Below, one piece after another: positions 27,438 to 38,707 of a stretch of DNA of 64,000 nt. Origin of the DNA: Hyphomicrobiales bacterium (GTDB lineage: Bacteria > Pseudomonadota > Alphaproteobacteria > Rhizobiales > Xanthobacteraceae); contig JAFKKN010000002.1 of NCBI GenBank assembly GCA_017305535.1, positions 434,001 through 498,000 of the forward strand. Reading direction: 5' to 3'. Below the pieces are notes generated by a model. The model did not search any database and was not told the origin of the DNA. It saw nothing but the letters and a program-made list of their open reading frames with translations. The translations under genes and the position numbers were made by a program. Numbering within the stretch: the first letter of the stretch is position 1; each line of letters opens with the position of its first letter.

Positions 27438-29705
27438 TCAGGCGGCGAGGTGCCGCGAGGAGGTAAGCTCCGAAATGACTTCCGTCAATTTCTCGCGATC
27501 CAGCGGCTTGACCAGAAAGCCATCCATGCCTGCCTCGAAGCAGGCATAGCGATCTTCGACCAGAGCGTTGGCGGTCAAGGCGATGATCGGTGTTCGTCGC
27601 GCGGTTTGTCCCGCCTCGCGCATTCGAATGCGCCTGGTGGCGTCGATGCCGTTCAGCTCCGGCATCTGGATGTCCATCAGGATGAGATCGTACGGATTCT
27701 CCGCGGCCTCGGCGGCGAGCCATGATTCCACCGCAGCCTTGCCGTCGGTGGTCACGACCACCTGGTGGCCAAGACGTGCCAGCAGCGATCGCATCAGGAG
27801 GGCATTGATCTCATTGTCTTCCGCGACCAGGATCGACAGGCCGCGCCGGGTTGCCATCCTCGACGTCTTGCCGTCGAGCGGCTCACCATCGGATACGGTC
27901 TCGATCGTATCGGTCGCGGTCAATGACTGCGGCAGCGCATTCAGACGGTTGGCCAGCGAGGCCGCACGCAATGGTCTCACCAGATAGCCCGTGAAAGGAT
28001 CGTTGATAGTATCACGATATTCATGACGCATCGCGGGTGTGAAGATCACGATGCGATAGGCGGCATGGGGTGCGGCCGCGGCCGCGAGGGCGGTGGCGTC
28101 GGCCGGTTCAAACGCGCCGTCGATCAAGACAGCGTGCCACGCCCGTTCCGGCAGCAAGGCGCGCGCCACCACAGGGTCCGCCACCGTGCAGGTCTGTGCA
28201 CCCCAGCGTTGCAGGCGACGCTCGATCAATGAGGTTTCGACGCCCTGCGGCGCGACCAGCATGATCGCCTTGTCGGCAAGATCGGGAATGGCGAAGGGCT
28301 GCCTCCGCTCGCCACCGCCGTCGCCATCACCGCTGACCAGCGGGATAGTGAAAGAGAACGTCGAGCCTTTGCCGATCGCGCTTTGCAGGGAGATGTGGCC
28401 ACCCATGCGCCGGACGATCCGTTCGCTGATGCTCAGCCCGAGACCAGTCCCGCCGTAGTTCTGCGCGATGCGTTCGTCCGCCTGCTCGAACTCCTGAAAG
28501 ATCCGCGCTTGCGCTTCCGGTGCGATGCCGATGCCAGTGTCGCGCACCATGAACAGCACTTCGCCGGGCGAGGGACCAGGCTCGACGATCAGCGCGACGC
28601 CGCCGTCCTGCGTGAATTTGATGGCATTGCCGGCGAGGTTGAGCAGCACCTGGCGAAGGCGTGCGGCGTCGCCGATTATATCGAACGGCAATCGTTCATC
28701 GACGTAGGCAGCGATCTCAAGGCCGCGTGCCTGCGCTCGCGGCGCCAGGAGTTCGGTGATGCCTTCGATCAAACTGTCGAGCGCGAATGGCCGCTGCTCG
28801 AGATCGATTTTGCCGGCTTCGATCTTGGAGAAGTCGAGCAGTTCCTCGATCAGTGACAGCAGCGCCTCGCCGGAGGTGTGCACCGCCTTGGCATAGGTCG
28901 CCTGCTCCGGCGTCAGCTCGGTCTCGAGCAACAACCCGTTCATGCCGATGATGCCATTCAGCGGTGTGCGGATTTCGTGCGAGACCATGGCGAGGAAACG
29001 CGATTTGGCGCGGCTTGCCGCGTCGGCGTGGTCACGTGCTTCGCTAAGCGCGCGCTCGGTTTCGGCACGGTCGGTGACATCTCGGCCGACGCACTGAATC
29101 TCCGCAGGCTGATCTACGTCGGGGCGTACCAGACCTTCGCGCCAGCCGATCCATCGCGCGCCGGTGGCGGTGGCGATCTTCTGATCATGCGTGCGCGTGC
29201 CTGCGGCATCGGTTGCGATCTTGCCTTGCTCGAGAATCGGAAGTTCGAAGCGGGTCCCGACAAGAGCTGCGCGTGATTTTCCTGCTAACGTGCAATAGGC
29301 ATCATTGACGAACCGAATGGTGCCGTCCGCCTGCCGCAGCGCGACGAGGTCGCCTTGCGATTCAAACAGGATGCGCGCGCGTTCCTCGGCTTCCTTCAGC
29401 TCCCAATTACGGTCGGTGAGTGCCTCGTTGCGCTGGGTGACGCTACGCAATTTTTTACGCAACCAGCGCAACCGTATGCTGGTCAGGGCAAGCGCGACAC
29501 AAGCCACCGCGAAAAGAAAGCTGGTACCGATGGCGAAAGCGTGAGGGTCGTAGCCAGTGGTGTCCGATCGGACGCCGGTGATAAAGCCATAGGCGCCGCC
29601 GAAGGCCACCTGAAACAGGATAATTGCGCGGAACACGAAGTTGATACGGGGATGCCGACGCGCAAAGCGACGCATCCGCGCTTTGATGTCAAACATCCAT
29701 CCCAT
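27438..29705 (-). CDS. Membrane hybrid sensor histidine kinase with two receiver modules
   Basis: A 755-aa hybrid kinase. Two membrane helices lie at about residues 22-44 and 58-80, then a PAS domain (about 105-215) and a HisKA domain with phosphoacceptor His243 in [10 protein letters not shown]. The HATPase_c domain has DTGIGI 389-394 and GGTGLGL 418-424. A first receiver-like module (about 478-592) keeps an Asp at 529 but lacks the N-terminal acidic pair (IMLVAPQG) and has Arg for the usual Lys (LVRPLR), so it is degenerate. The final receiver (623-745) is canonical: acidic pair ED, Asp678 in LMDIQMP, Lys733 in LVKPLD. The signal sensed is unknown and no cognate regulator is adjacent. Confidence 0.92.
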   Translation of the reverse strand: MGWMFDIKARMRRFARRHPRINFVFRAIILFQVAFGGAYGFITGVRSDTTGYDPHAFAIGTSFLFAVACVALALTSIRLRWLRKKLRSVTQRNEALTDRNWELKEAEERARILFESQGDLVALRQADGTIRFVNDAYCTLAGKSRAALVGTRFELPILEQGKIATDAAGTRTHDQKIATATGARWIGWREGLVRPDVDQPAEIQCVGRDVTDRAETERALSEARDHADAASRAKSRFLAMVSHEIRTPLNGIIGMNGLLLETELTPEQATYAKAVHTSGEALLSLIEELLDFSKIEAGKIDLEQRPFALDSLIEGITELLAPRAQARGLEIAAYVDERLPFDIIGDAARLRQVLLNLAGNAIKFTQDGGVALIVEPGPSPGEVLFMVRDTGIGIAPEAQARIFQEFEQADERIAQNYGGTGLGLSISERIVRRMGGHISLQSAIGKGSTFSFTIPLVSGDGDGGGERRQPFAIPDLADKAIMLVAPQGVETSLIERRLQRWGAQTCTVADPVVARALLPERAWHAVLIDGAFEPADATALAAAAAPHAAYRIVIFTPAMRHEYRDTINDPFTGYLVRPLRAASLANRLNALPQSLTATDTIETVSDGEPLDGKTSRMATRRGLSILVAEDNEINALLMRSLLARLGHQVVVTTDGKAAVESWLAAEAAENPYDLILMDIQMPELNGIDATRRIRMREAGQTARRTPIIALTANALVEDRYACFEAGMDGFLVKPLDREKLTEVISELTSSRHLAA

Positions 29706-29850
29706 CGCCCGACTCCCAAACCACTCGTGAAAGCGCTCCTGCCTGGAGCCTTTCCTGCGAGTCCGATGCCGAGGATGCCGAGGCGATCTTGCAAAGTGCT
29801 TGCGGGCGAGCTGCGTTAATCGATCGCTTGGAAACAGGGTTGACGAAACG

Positions 29851-30315
29851 TTAAAGCGCGGCCGCGGCTACCCGGGTGTGATCGCCGTCGGCGCCAACCA
29901 CGAGAGCGGCGGCGGCTTGCGGTGAGAACGTCTTCGATTGAACGAAGATGCGAAAATCGCCGGGTTCGTTGGATAGATAGATGATCGGCTGTAATGCAGC
30001 GGCGGCTTTGGCGATACCGATATAGCGTGTTGCCGCTTGCGCCGCGCATGCATTGGGTTCTGCACCGCCGATATCGTCGACCACCGTGAAATCGGCGTTG
30101 TCCGGGCTTTCGACGATCTGGACGCGCACCGTGGCTTGCGCCGGATCGTCGGTGAAACTGACGCGGGATTGCGATTGCCATGGCAGGGTTGCCATCTGCA
30201 CCGAGATGTTGCCGACCCTGATGCAGGGCTGAGGTTGCGGTGTCAGACTTTCGCGGGCGAATACCCCGGCCAGAATCAGCGGAACGATCGAGGCAAAGAT
30301 CTTGAAACGCGACAT
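29851..30315 (-). CDS. Small exported protein of unknown function
   Basis: About 154 aa from the ATG at 30313-30315. It has an N-terminal hydrophobic signal (FKIFASIVPLILAGVFA) and then a periplasmic part with PCIRVGNISVQMATLPWQSQ, VSFTDDPAQATVRVQIVES and YIGIAKAAAALQPIIYLS. The sequence looks constrained and codon use matches the neighbours, so I regard it as a real gene. I do not recognise a family. It lies between the hybrid kinase and comM on the same strand but with gaps of over 130 bp on both sides. Confidence 0.6.
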   Translation of the reverse strand: MSRFKIFASIVPLILAGVFARESLTPQPQPCIRVGNISVQMATLPWQSQSRVSFTDDPAQATVRVQIVESPDNADFTVVDDIGGAEPNACAAQAATRYIGIAKAAAALQPIIYLSNEPGDFRIFVQSKTFSPQAAAALVVGADGDHTRVAAAAL

Positions 30316-30447
30316 GGTACGCTGTCCGCATTTGAACCGCCCGGGGAACACGGTTGGGCGTATGGTTGGCGCAGCGTAAACAAAAGTCGTTACCGTCCGG
30401 TTGATGTCCCGCTCTGATGCAATCGCGTCGGCGGTGGGGCAGGCGAT

Positions 30448-31986
30448 CTATGCGGCGCGGCGGACATCGTCCGCGAGCGCCCGATAAGACAGCGCTTCCG
30501 CGAGATGCATCCGGCCGATCTGTTCCATGCCGTCGAGATCGGCAAGGGTTCGTGCCACGCGCAGGACGCGGTGATAGCCGCGGGCCGACAGGCGCATGGT
30601 TTCGGCGGCATCGCGTAACAGCTTCTGCCCGTCTGCATCAGGCTGTGCGACGGTTTCCAGCACGGATGCGGGAGCCTCGGCATTGGTGCGCACGTGGGGC
30701 AGGTTGGCGGCGGCATATCGTGCAAGCTGGATGTCGCGTGCCACGGCGACGCGCGCCGCAACCTCGGCGGAGCCCTCCGATGGCGCCGGGAGGATCAGGT
30801 CCGCGGCGGTCACGGCCGGGACTTCGATGCGCAGGTCGATGCGGTCCATCAGCGGACCCGAGATGCGGGCTTGATAGTCCGCCGTGCAGCGATCGATGCG
30901 GCCTCGCTTGCAGGCGTAGCCCGGTTCATAGGCATGGCCGCATCGGCAAGGATTCATCGCCGCCACCAGCATGAATCGCGCCGGATAGGTGACGCGATGA
31001 TTGGCGCGCGACACCGAGACTTCTCCGTTCTCCAGCGGCTGGCGGAGTGAATCCAGCACGCGCGGATCGAACTCAGGCAACTCATCGAGAAACAGCACGC
31101 CCTGATGCGCCAGCGAAATCTCACCTGGCTTGGCCCGTATGCCGCCGCCGGTCAGTGCCGCCATGCTGGCGGAGTGATGCGGCGCGCGGAACGGTCGCCG
31201 GTTGGTCAGCGCACCGCCCTCGATCTCGCCCGCGACGGATGCGATCATCGAGACTTCGAGCAGTTCGGCCGGCGACAGCGGTGGCAGGATTGAGGGTAGC
31301 CGCGCCGCCAGCATCGACTTGCCCGCGCCCGGCGATCCCGTCATCAGCAGATGATGGCCACCGGCGGCGGCGATTTCGAGCGCGCGCTTGGCACTTTCCT
31401 GGCCCTTGATATCGCGCAGATCGAGCTGTGAGGCATCCTGCGGATGAATGCGCGGCTGCGGCCGTGACAATACTTGCGTGCCCTTGAAGTGATTGGCGAT
31501 CTGGATCAGCGATCGCGCGGCGACGATCTGGATGTCCGGGCTTGCCCATGCCGCTTCCGCTCCGCAGGCTGCGGGGCAGATCAAACCCTCGTCGCGTGCG
31601 TTGGCGCCGATTGCCGCCGGCAGAACACCGGCCACCGGTGCAATCGAGCCGTCGAGGCCGAGTTCACCCAGAACCGTGAATCCCGCCAGCGCATCCGGCG
31701 GGATCGCGCCGATGGCGGCCATCAGGCCAAGCGCGATCGGCAGATCGTAGTGGCTGCCTTCCTTGGGCAGATCGGCGGGCGCGAGATTGACGGTGATCCG
31801 CCGCGCCGGCAGCGCGAGCCCGGAGGCGATCAGCGCGGAACGAACCCGCTCGCGTGCTTCGGACACCGCTTTATCGGGAAGGCCGACGATGGTGAACGCC
31901 GGTAGCCCCGGGGCAACCTGCACTTGAACGTCAACCGCCCGGGCTTCGATGCCCTCGAATGCGACGGTGGAAACCCGCTGGACCAT
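30448..31986 (-). CDS. comM: ComM/YifB family AAA+ ATPase (Mg-chelatase-like)
   Basis: ComM is a hexameric helicase that promotes branch migration during natural transformation in some gammaproteobacteria. The 512-aa protein has the N-terminal Lon-protease-like ChlI domain (VQVQVAPGLPAFTIVGLPDKAVSEARERVRSAL, GSHYDLPIALGLM), Walker A GSPGAGKS, Walker B GVLFLDELPEF, and the cysteine-rich AAMNPCRCGHAYEPGYACKRG segment. The C-terminal Mg-chelatase helical lid (SARGYHRVLRVARTLADLDG) is also present. The start at 31984-31986 gives the conserved MVQRVSTVAFEGIEARAVDVQ N-terminus. Presence alone does not prove competence. Confidence 0.93.
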   Translation of the reverse strand: MVQRVSTVAFEGIEARAVDVQVQVAPGLPAFTIVGLPDKAVSEARERVRSALIASGLALPARRITVNLAPADLPKEGSHYDLPIALGLMAAIGAIPPDALAGFTVLGELGLDGSIAPVAGVLPAAIGANARDEGLICPAACGAEAAWASPDIQIVAARSLIQIANHFKGTQVLSRPQPRIHPQDASQLDLRDIKGQESAKRALEIAAAGGHHLLMTGSPGAGKSMLAARLPSILPPLSPAELLEVSMIASVAGEIEGGALTNRRPFRAPHHSASMAALTGGGIRAKPGEISLAHQGVLFLDELPEFDPRVLDSLRQPLENGEVSVSRANHRVTYPARFMLVAAMNPCRCGHAYEPGYACKRGRIDRCTADYQARISGPLMDRIDLRIEVPAVTAADLILPAPSEGSAEVAARVAVARDIQLARYAAANLPHVRTNAEAPASVLETVAQPDADGQKLLRDAAETMRLSARGYHRVLRVARTLADLDGMEQIGRMHLAEALSYRALADDVRRAA

Positions 31987-32091
31987 GATGTTTCTCGCCC
32001 CACACGCTAAAGTAGCGCAAGATGGCCGATGAAACAAGAACAATAAGAGAACATCCGGGCGATTTGAAGCCGGGATGCGATCCAGCGCAGA

Positions 32092-33033
32092 TCAGCGGCG
32101 CTTGGCTTCGATCTTATCCCAGATCAAGGCGGCGATATCGGCGCCGCCGAGATTGGCAATGGCGCGGATGCCGGTCGGCGATGTCACGTTGATCTCGGTG
32201 AGATGATCGTCGATGACGTCGATGCCGACGAACAACAGGCCGCGCTGGCGCAGCGCCGGTCCGATGCGCTCGCAGATCTCGCGTTCGCGCGGCGTCAGAT
32301 CGGTGGCGCGCGCGGCACCCCCGCGGACCATGTTGGAGCGCAGATCGTCCGCCGCCGGCACGCGATTGACTGCGCCGGCAAACTCGCCGTCCACCAGGAT
32401 GATGCGCTTGTCGCCCCACTTTACCTCCGGCAGGAAGCGCTGGATGACCCACGGCTCGCGGAAGGTGACCGCGAACATGTCGTAGAGCGATCCGAAATTC
32501 ATATCCTGCGGCAGGATGCGAAACACCGCGGCGCCGCCATGGCCGTGCAGCGGCTTCATCACCACCGCGCCATGTTCGGCGCGGAAGGCGTTGATCTCGT
32601 CGAGATTGCGCGAGATCAGCGTCGGAGGCATCAGCTCGGGAAAGTCGAGTACGAATAGCTTTTCTGGCGCATTGCGCACGCTCGTCGGATCGTTGACCAC
32701 CAGCGTGTTGGGATGAATGCGTTCCAAAAGATGCGTGCTGGTGATGTAGGCGAGATCGAACGGCGGATCCTGCCGCAGCAGCACCACGTCGAACGACGCC
32801 AGATCGGTGCGCTTCGGTTCGCCGAGCGTATAGTGATTGCCGACTTCGTCGCGGACGTTGAGCGACTGCACCGGGGCGACCACATCCTTGCCGTTCAACG
32901 AGAGCTGATCCGGCGTGTAATAGGAGATGGCATGGCCCCGCCGCTGCGCCTCCAGCAGGAGGGCGAATGTGGAATCGCCGCGCACGTTGATGCGCGCGAT
33001 GGGGTCCATCTGGACGGCGACTTTCAGGCTCAT
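32092..33033 (-). CDS. gshB: Glutathione synthetase
   Basis: GshB joins gamma-glutamylcysteine and glycine with ATP. The 313-aa ATP-grasp enzyme begins with [30 protein letters not shown], then [60 protein letters not shown] and a C-terminal [14 protein letters not shown] motif; all are characteristic. It belongs to a leftward run rsmI-yraN-gshB-comM, a common order in alphaproteobacteria. Confidence 0.97.
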   Translation of the reverse strand: MSLKVAVQMDPIARINVRGDSTFALLLEAQRRGHAISYYTPDQLSLNGKDVVAPVQSLNVRDEVGNHYTLGEPKRTDLASFDVVLLRQDPPFDLAYITSTHLLERIHPNTLVVNDPTSVRNAPEKLFVLDFPELMPPTLISRNLDEINAFRAEHGAVVMKPLHGHGGAAVFRILPQDMNFGSLYDMFAVTFREPWVIQRFLPEVKWGDKRIILVDGEFAGAVNRVPAADDLRSNMVRGGAARATDLTPREREICERIGPALRQRGLLFVGIDVIDDHLTEINVTSPTGIRAIANLGGADIAALIWDKIEAKRR

Positions 33034-33103
33034 GCTCTGGTGTCCGGCTTGTTAGTTTCTTGGGAAATATGGTCTTGGCGAGATGGTTCGAAATGCCTTG
33101 ATG

Positions 33104-33529
33104 TCAGGCGCTGGCGTCGAAGGCTCCCGGTAGATGGCGCGGCAAGGCGCGTGGCACAACCAGGATGGCATCGAAGCGCACGTCGAAATTGGCATGTTCA
33201 GGATGCGCCATCAACCATGCACTGGCGGCATCGATGATGCGTTTCTGCTGGCGCGGCGTCACAGCGTAGGCGGCGTCATCCAGCGTAGGGCGCGCCTTGA
33301 CCTCGACGAAGGCCAACAGGTTGCGCCGCTTGGCGACGATATCGATTTCACCGAAAGGCGTTCGGAAGCGTCGCGCCAGAATGCGATAGCCTTTGGCGAT
33401 CAGGTAGGCGGCGGCGCGGCTTTCGGCGGAGAGGCCGACTCGAAAGGCTAAGACGCGTCTAGGGGCGGCTACTTTGGCCGCAACGGGTTTTCGAGGGCGG
33501 CCCGGCGACGTCGGATCAGTCGGGGTCAT
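33104..33529 (-). CDS. YraN/UPF0102 family nuclease-fold protein
   Basis: A 141-aa protein with the UPF0102 restriction-endonuclease-like fold: [49 protein letters not shown], with the E-x-D and V-E-V-K active-site pattern of Holliday-junction-resolvase-like proteins. Its function is unproven. I start at the ATG at 33527-33529, which overlaps the rsmI stop by 14 bases. An N-terminal Pro/Lys-rich stretch of about 25 residues precedes the domain. Confidence 0.88.
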   Translation of the reverse strand: MTPTDPTSPGRPRKPVAAKVAAPRRVLAFRVGLSAESRAAAYLIAKGYRILARRFRTPFGEIDIVAKRRNLLAFVEVKARPTLDDAAYAVTPRQQKRIIDAASAWLMAHPEHANFDVRFDAILVVPRALPRHLPGAFDASA

Positions 33530-34475
33530 CGCCGACGTTTCCACGATCTTCGTCGGCAAGCTCAAGCGCGCGTGCATAGACCTCGCGGCGCGGCCGGCCG
33601 GACAGCTCAACGGTGTCGGCAACTGCGTCTTTGACGCTTCCGCGTTTCAGCGCCGCGCGCAACACGTTGTCGAGCTCGTCAAGTGCCATGATCCGCGCCT
33701 GCGCTGGCGGCGGCCCGACCACCAGTACGAACTCACCGCGCGTTTCGAGCATCGCGGCTGCCTGCGCCAACGTTGCGAGCGGGCCGCGCTGCACTTCTTC
33801 GTGCAGCTTGGTCAGTTCGCGGCAGATCGCGGCATCGCGGTCCCCCATTGCCTCGGCGAGATCGGCCAGCGTGTCCTGCACGCGGTTGCCGGATTCGAAC
33901 ATCACCAGTGTTGCCGGAATGCGCGCCAGCTCCGCGATGCGATGGCGTCGTGCACCTTGCTTGGATGGAAGAAACCCCTCGAAGAAAAATCGATCGGTCG
34001 GCAGTGCCGCCAGCGCCAGCGCGGTCAGTACCGAGGATGGTCCCGGCAATGCGATCACCGGGTGACCGGCGGCGCAAACCTCGCGAACCAGCTTGAAGCC
34101 GGGATCGGAAATCAGCGGCGTGCCGGCATCGGAGACCAGCGCGATCGACGCGCCTTCCGCCAGCATCTGAAGAATCTTCGGGCGCGCTGCGGCGGCGTTG
34201 TGTTCATGATAGGGCTTGAGCGTCGCGGTGATGCCGTAGCGCTCCGTCAGCCGTCGCGTCACACGGGTATCCTCGCACGCGATGACATCGACGCCTGCCA
34301 GCGTCTGCAAGGCGCGCAGCGTAATGTCGCCGAGGTTGCCGATCGGCGTGGCGACGAGATGAAGTCCCGGTGCCGCTTTCGGTGCCGACAGAAGGTGCTG
34401 GGATATGATGAACGTGCGCGCGGCCGGTTCCACGTTCGCCGACGCAACATCCGAGTGAGCAGCTTTGCTGGACAT
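33516..34475 (-). CDS. rsmI: 16S rRNA (cytidine1402-2'-O)-methyltransferase RsmI
   Basis: RsmI methylates the 2'-OH of C1402 in the ribosomal P site. The tetrapyrrole-methylase fold is clear: [87 protein letters not shown] and [14 protein letters not shown]. From the ATG at 34473-34475 it is 319 aa, with a non-conserved leader of about 35 residues; an upstream ATG at 34547 is also open. It overlaps yraN, and the divergent LpoA-like gene lies 218 bp upstream, the usual rsmI-lpoA-yraN arrangement. Confidence 0.95.
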   Translation of the reverse strand: MSSKAAHSDVASANVEPAARTFIISQHLLSAPKAAPGLHLVATPIGNLGDITLRALQTLAGVDVIACEDTRVTRRLTERYGITATLKPYHEHNAAAARPKILQMLAEGASIALVSDAGTPLISDPGFKLVREVCAAGHPVIALPGPSSVLTALALAALPTDRFFFEGFLPSKQGARRHRIAELARIPATLVMFESGNRVQDTLADLAEAMGDRDAAICRELTKLHEEVQRGPLATLAQAAAMLETRGEFVLVVGPPPAQARIMALDELDNVLRAALKRGSVKDAVADTVELSGRPRREVYARALELADEDRGNVGDDPD

Positions 34476-34693
34476 CGCAACACTGTAAAGCAGGATCGGA
34501 ACAACAGGATATAGCTTTTCGGCGGCATTGGCCCAGAGTCTTTGCATGCGGCGGCTGGCTGTGCTTGAAAGCCACGCACGCTATGAAACGGCGATGCCGG
34601 CGAAATAAGCCTATTGTTTTGGTTAACTATTCGCCGACAATATGCCTTAATCCCCCAGCAGATCGTTAGCAGCACCGGCGGCGATCGGCGCCG

Positions 34694-35908
34694 ATGAACG
34701 AAAGAGCGATGATGGCGGGTCCGATCGATCCTGATGTCAGACAGCGAGGCGCGACAAGGCGGGCTGCCCTCGGCCTGATCCTCGGGACGCCGTTGCTTGG
34801 TGCCTGCGCCAATGTGCAATCAGCGTTGACGGGCAACGGATCGCAGCAGGCGGCATCGGGTCCGCAGCAGCAGCCGCAGTCGGTTGGCACTGGTCAGGTC
34901 AAGGTCGGTTTGATTCTGCCGCTGTCCGCATCGGGCAATGCCGGTGTCGCGGCGCAATCGATGAAGAACGCCGCCGAGATGGCGCTCGCCGAATTCCAGA
35001 ACCCGAATCTGCAATTGCTGATCAAGGACGACGCCGGCAACGCCCAGGGAGCGCAGCAAGGCGCGCAGCAGGCGCTCGATGAAGGCGCCGAGATCATTCT
35101 CGGACCGTTGTTCGCGGCGTCGGTTCCGGCGGCCGCGCAACTGACGCGGGCGCGCGGTGTGCCGATGATTGCCTTCTCGACCGATTCGAGTGTGGCCGGA
35201 CGTGGCGTTTATCTGCTCAGCTTCCTTCCGGAATCCGATGTCACGCGCATCGTCGACTACGCCTCCGGGACAGGCAAGCGTTCGTATGCGGCGCTGTTGC
35301 CCGAGAACGCCTATGGCAACGTGGTGGAAGTTGCCTTCAAGCAGGAGGTCAGCCGCAAGGGCGGCCGCGTGGTGGCGTTCGAGAAATACGGTTCGGACCG
35401 CACTAACGCCGTGCGCAACGTGGCGCAGGCGCTCGGAAGTGCGGACGCGTTGTTCCTGGCCGATGACGGTGATGCCGTGGTCGGTGTCGCCGAAGCGTTG
35501 ACGGCGGCGGGCGCCAATCTCAAGCGCGTGCAACTGCTTGGCACCGGCCTGTGGGACAGTCCGCGCGTCTTCGGGAGCGCGGCGATGCAGGGTGGGCTCT
35601 ACGCCGCGCCGGATCCGGCCGGGTTTCGTGCATTCTCCGGGCGCTACAATACGAAGTACGGCCGGCAGCCGGTCCGAACCGCGACGTTGGCCTATGATGC
35701 GGTGGCATTGGTCGCGGCACTGGCGCGCACCCAGGGCGCACAGAAATTCTCGGCCGAAGTGCTCACCAATCCGTCCGGCTTCGCCGGCATCGACGGCCTG
35801 TTCCGATTCCGTGCCGACGGCAGCAATCAACGCGGTCTGGCGGTGATGCGCGTCGCTTCCGGCGGCGGACAACCGGTGGCCGGATCGCCCAAGAGTTTTG
35901 GCGCTTAG
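34694..35908 (+). CDS. LpoA-like penicillin-binding-protein activator, lipoprotein
   Basis: A 404-aa predicted lipoprotein. The signal region ATRRAALGLILGTPLLGAC ends in a lipobox (LGAC), a glutamine-rich linker follows, then a type I periplasmic-binding fold (VKVGLILPLSASGNAGVAAQSMKNAAEMALAEF, LGPLFAASVPAAA, GVPMIAFSTDSSVA, LLGTGLWDSP, TLAYDAVALVAALA). The family includes LpoA, which activates PBP1A in E. coli; the alphaproteobacterial members lack the LpoA N-terminal TPR domain, so the PBP role is inferred. The position opposite rsmI/yraN matches the conserved LpoA context. Confidence 0.87.
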   Translation: MNERAMMAGPIDPDVRQRGATRRAALGLILGTPLLGACANVQSALTGNGSQQAASGPQQQPQSVGTGQVKVGLILPLSASGNAGVAAQSMKNAAEMALAEFQNPNLQLLIKDDAGNAQGAQQGAQQALDEGAEIILGPLFAASVPAAAQLTRARGVPMIAFSTDSSVAGRGVYLLSFLPESDVTRIVDYASGTGKRSYAALLPENAYGNVVEVAFKQEVSRKGGRVVAFEKYGSDRTNAVRNVAQALGSADALFLADDGDAVVGVAEALTAAGANLKRVQLLGTGLWDSPRVFGSAAMQGGLYAAPDPAGFRAFSGRYNTKYGRQPVRTATLAYDAVALVAALARTQGAQKFSAEVLTNPSGFAGIDGLFRFRADGSNQRGLAVMRVASGGGQPVAGSPKSFGA

Positions 35909-35916
35909 CCTTTACG

Positions 35917-37077
35917 CTAGGCCGCGAGATCGGCGACGACGGCGTCAAGCAACGGAAATCCGGCTTGCGTGACGCGCAGCCGTCCGGTGGGATCGACGAT
36001 GATAGCGCCTTCCTCGCGCAGCACCGTGATGCGCCCGGCATCGAGTTCGCGTCCTGACAGCGCAGCGTAGCGCCGGGGATCGATTCCCTCAGCAAGTCGC
36101 AAACCCATCAGCAGAAATTCGTCGGCGCGCTCTTCGCGGTTGAGCAGGTCGTCGGTGATGATGCCGTGGCCATTGGCTTCGACACGCATCAGCCATGCTT
36201 CGGGCCGCTTCTCGGTGGCGAGCGCGTGACGAATGCCGCCGATGTCGAGCCGCCCATGCGCGCCGGGGCCGATGCCCGCATATTCCTGACCGCGCCAGTA
36301 AACGAGGTTATGTCGACACTCCGCCCCTAGGCGCGCGTGATTGGAAATCTCGTAAGCCGGCAGGCCGTGCCTGGCGCAGACCTCCTGCGTGACGTCGTAG
36401 AGGATGCGCGCGGTCGCCTCATCAGGCGTCTTCAGCTTGCCGGCGGCGTGCAGGCCGAAGAACGGCGTGCCTTCCTCGATCGTCAGCTGATAGAGCGACA
36501 GATGTTCGGCGGCTTCCGAAATCGCGAATGTTAGTTCGTCGGTCCACATTTGTGGCGTCTGATCCGGCCGCGCGTAGATCAGGTCGAACGAGTACCGGTC
36601 GAAAGCGCTGCGTGCGATAGCGACAGCATCGAGCGCCTCGCGCGCGGTATGCAGCCGGCCCAGCATTTTCAGCGAAGCGTCGTCGAGGGCCTGCACGCCG
36701 AGCGAGACACGATTGACGCCAGCGGCGCGATAGCCGTGAAAGCGGGTTGCGTCGACGCTGGTGGGATTGGCTTCCAGCGTCACTTCGACCGAGTTGGAAA
36801 CGGACCAGTGCTTACCAATAGCGTCGAGGATCGCGCCGATGGTCTGCGGCTGCATCAGCGATGGTGTCCCGCCGCCAAAGAAGATCGACGACACTTCACG
36901 GCCGGGCGCGCGCGCCGCCATCGCTTCGATCTCACGCGCGAAGGCGCTCACGTAGCGGGTTTCGTCAATCGGCGCATGGCGGACATGGCTGTTGAAGTCG
37001 CAGTAAGGGCACTTCGACAGGCAGAACGGCCAGTGGATATAAACGCCGAATGCGTTGTCTGCGTCAGCGCGGCTCAA
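35917..37077 (-). CDS. hemW: Radical SAM heme chaperone HemW
   Basis: HemW is a radical-SAM protein related to coproporphyrinogen dehydrogenase that binds heme. The 4Fe-4S cluster motif is [10 protein letters not shown] (Cys19, Cys23, Cys26); then [13 protein letters not shown], the [12 protein letters not shown] strand, [32 protein letters not shown], and the C-terminal HemN-C domain. At 386 aa, without the N-terminal extension of true HemN, HemW is the better call. It overlaps rdgB by 14 bases. Confidence 0.94.
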   Translation of the reverse strand: MSRADADNAFGVYIHWPFCLSKCPYCDFNSHVRHAPIDETRYVSAFAREIEAMAARAPGREVSSIFFGGGTPSLMQPQTIGAILDAIGKHWSVSNSVEVTLEANPTSVDATRFHGYRAAGVNRVSLGVQALDDASLKMLGRLHTAREALDAVAIARSAFDRYSFDLIYARPDQTPQMWTDELTFAISEAAEHLSLYQLTIEEGTPFFGLHAAGKLKTPDEATARILYDVTQEVCARHGLPAYEISNHARLGAECRHNLVYWRGQEYAGIGPGAHGRLDIGGIRHALATEKRPEAWLMRVEANGHGIITDDLLNREERADEFLLMGLRLAEGIDPRRYAALSGRELDAGRITVLREEGAIIVDPTGRLRVTQAGFPLLDAVVADLAA

Positions 37078-37699
37078 GGCAGATCTCCGCGAGTTTGACG
37101 AAGGCGCGGGCGCGATGCGACAGCCCGAGGCCGAGCGGCGGCAGGCCGTGCTTCTCGATCGAGGTCATTTCGCCGAAGGTGCGATGATGGCCGTCGGGCA
37201 GGAAGGCCGGATCGTAGCCGAAGCCGGCAGCACCGCGCGGCGGCCACACCAGCGTGCCCTCGACGCGCGCCTCGACTTCCTCGATATGGTGGTCGGGCCA
37301 GGCCACGCACAGCGCCGAGACGAAATGCGCGGTGCGTTTGTCCGGCGTTGTGGCACCGCGCTCCTGCAACAAGCGCTCGATCTGCGTCATTGCCGCCGTG
37401 AAATCCTTGGACGGTCCGGCCCAGCGCGCCGAATAGATTCCCGGCGCGCCGTCGAGCGCGTCGACCGCGAGACCGGAATCGTCGGCGAAGGCCGGCAGTC
37501 CAGCGGCATTCGCCGCGGCGACGGCCTTGATGCGGGCATTGGCCTGAAAGTTGTCGCCGGTCTCGTCGGGTTCGTCGAGGCCGAGTTCTCCGGCGGAGAT
37601 CGCCTCGATACCGTAAGGCGCCAGCAACTCGCGCATCTCGACGAGCTTGCCGGGATTGTGGGTCGCGATCACGAGTTTGCCGGTGATTCGCCGATGCAT
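37064..37699 (-). CDS. rdgB: Non-canonical purine NTP pyrophosphatase RdgB
   Basis: RdgB hydrolyses dITP, XTP and ITP to prevent their incorporation. Motifs: [19 protein letters not shown] (substrate loop), [63 protein letters not shown] and LSHRARAF; 211 aa. It is downstream of rph (109-bp gap containing a repeat) and overlaps hemW, making an rph-rdgB-hemW run that is conserved across alphaproteobacteria. Confidence 0.96.
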   Translation of the reverse strand: MHRRITGKLVIATHNPGKLVEMRELLAPYGIEAISAGELGLDEPDETGDNFQANARIKAVAAANAAGLPAFADDSGLAVDALDGAPGIYSARWAGPSKDFTAAMTQIERLLQERGATTPDKRTAHFVSALCVAWPDHHIEEVEARVEGTLVWPPRGAAGFGYDPAFLPDGHHRTFGEMTSIEKHGLPPLGLGLSHRARAFVKLAEICLEPR

Positions 37700-37764
37700 T
37701 CCGTCATCCTACGTCAATGCCGGCCGCGAAACCACGACACGGCGAAGTTACGTTTTAGTTTGAC

Positions 37765-37808
37765 GCGTTTTCTTCACGCGAACCGGTACCCACTTCGCTT
37801 GAAAACGC
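37765..37808. repeat. Hairpin repeat between rph and rdgB
   Basis: GCGTTTTC (37765-37772) pairs with GAAAACGC (37801-37808) around an interior with TTCACGCGAACCGGTACC and CCACTTCGCTTG. Elements of this sequence type are dispersed in many Rhizobiales genomes (general knowledge). The right arm touches the rph stop codon. Confidence 0.6.
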
Positions 37809-38530
37809 TATGCCACAGCCATCTTCTGAAGGTCGACCAGCCGCGCTACGCCCTTGCGGGCCAGGGCCATCAGCGCCAGGAACTCGTCCTGCGAAAACGG
37901 CGTCTTTTCCGCGGTGCCCTGCACCTCGACGATGCGGCCGTCGCCGGTCATCACGAAATTGGCGTCGGTCTCGGCTTCGGAATCTTCGGCATAATCGAGA
38001 TCGAGCACCGGCGTACCGTTGTAGATGCCGCACGAGATCGCGGCGACATTGTCGCGCAGCACGTTGCCGCCGCCGTTCTTGAACATGTTGCGGCTCTTCA
38101 TCCAGCCGATGCAGTCGGCCAGCGCGACCCATGCTCCGGTGATCGACGCGGTGCGGGTGCCGCCGTCGGCTTGCAGCACGTCGCAATCGACGGTGATCTG
38201 GCGCTCGCCCAGCGCCTCGAGGTCGAGCGTGGCGCGCAGCGAGCGGCCGATCAGGCGCTGGATTTCCACGGTGCGCCCGTTCTGTTTGCCGGCGGAAGCC
38301 TCGCGGCGCGTCCGTTCCAGCGTCGCTCGCGGCAGCATGCCGTATTCGGCGGTGACCCAGCCGCGGCCCTGGCCCTTGAGCCACGGCGGCAGCCGCTCCT
38401 CGAGGGTTGCGGTCACCAGCACGTGGGTATCGCCGAACTTCACCAGGCAAGAGCCCTCGGCGTATTTGACCACGCCGCGTTCCAGCGAAACGGGTCGCAA
38501 CTCATCCGGCGCGCGACGGCTGGGCCGCAT
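37808..38530 (-). CDS. rph: Ribonuclease PH
   Basis: RNase PH is a phosphorolytic 3'-5' exoribonuclease that trims tRNA precursors. The 240-aa protein shows [81 protein letters not shown] and the C-terminal [14 protein letters not shown] helix. The ATG at 38528-38530 is preceded by GGAG. It is divergent from hrcA (177-bp gap), an order common in alphaproteobacteria. Confidence 0.97.
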   Translation of the reverse strand: MRPSRRAPDELRPVSLERGVVKYAEGSCLVKFGDTHVLVTATLEERLPPWLKGQGRGWVTAEYGMLPRATLERTRREASAGKQNGRTVEIQRLIGRSLRATLDLEALGERQITVDCDVLQADGGTRTASITGAWVALADCIGWMKSRNMFKNGGGNVLRDNVAAISCGIYNGTPVLDLDYAEDSEAETDANFVMTGDGRIVEVQGTAEKTPFSQDEFLALMALARKGVARLVDLQKMAVA

Positions 38531-38707
38531 GGCAATTCTCCTGCAAATCAAGGAAGGTTGTGGTCTGCCGGTGCTTTTAGGTGGCGCAAGCCGCAGCGGC
38601 AAGGCTTTTGGGGCGGCGACGGTCTCGGGCAACGGTCAGTATCGATACCGGCTTGTATCCGGCAGCCACAATGGACAAATTAAGGTCCATCGACCAAGGA
38701 GTTAATC

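Noticed and set aside
38531-38707. CIRCE operator upstream of hrcA
   Set aside because: No TTAGCACTC-N9-GAGTGCTAA or close variant is visible here or before grpE and dnaK.
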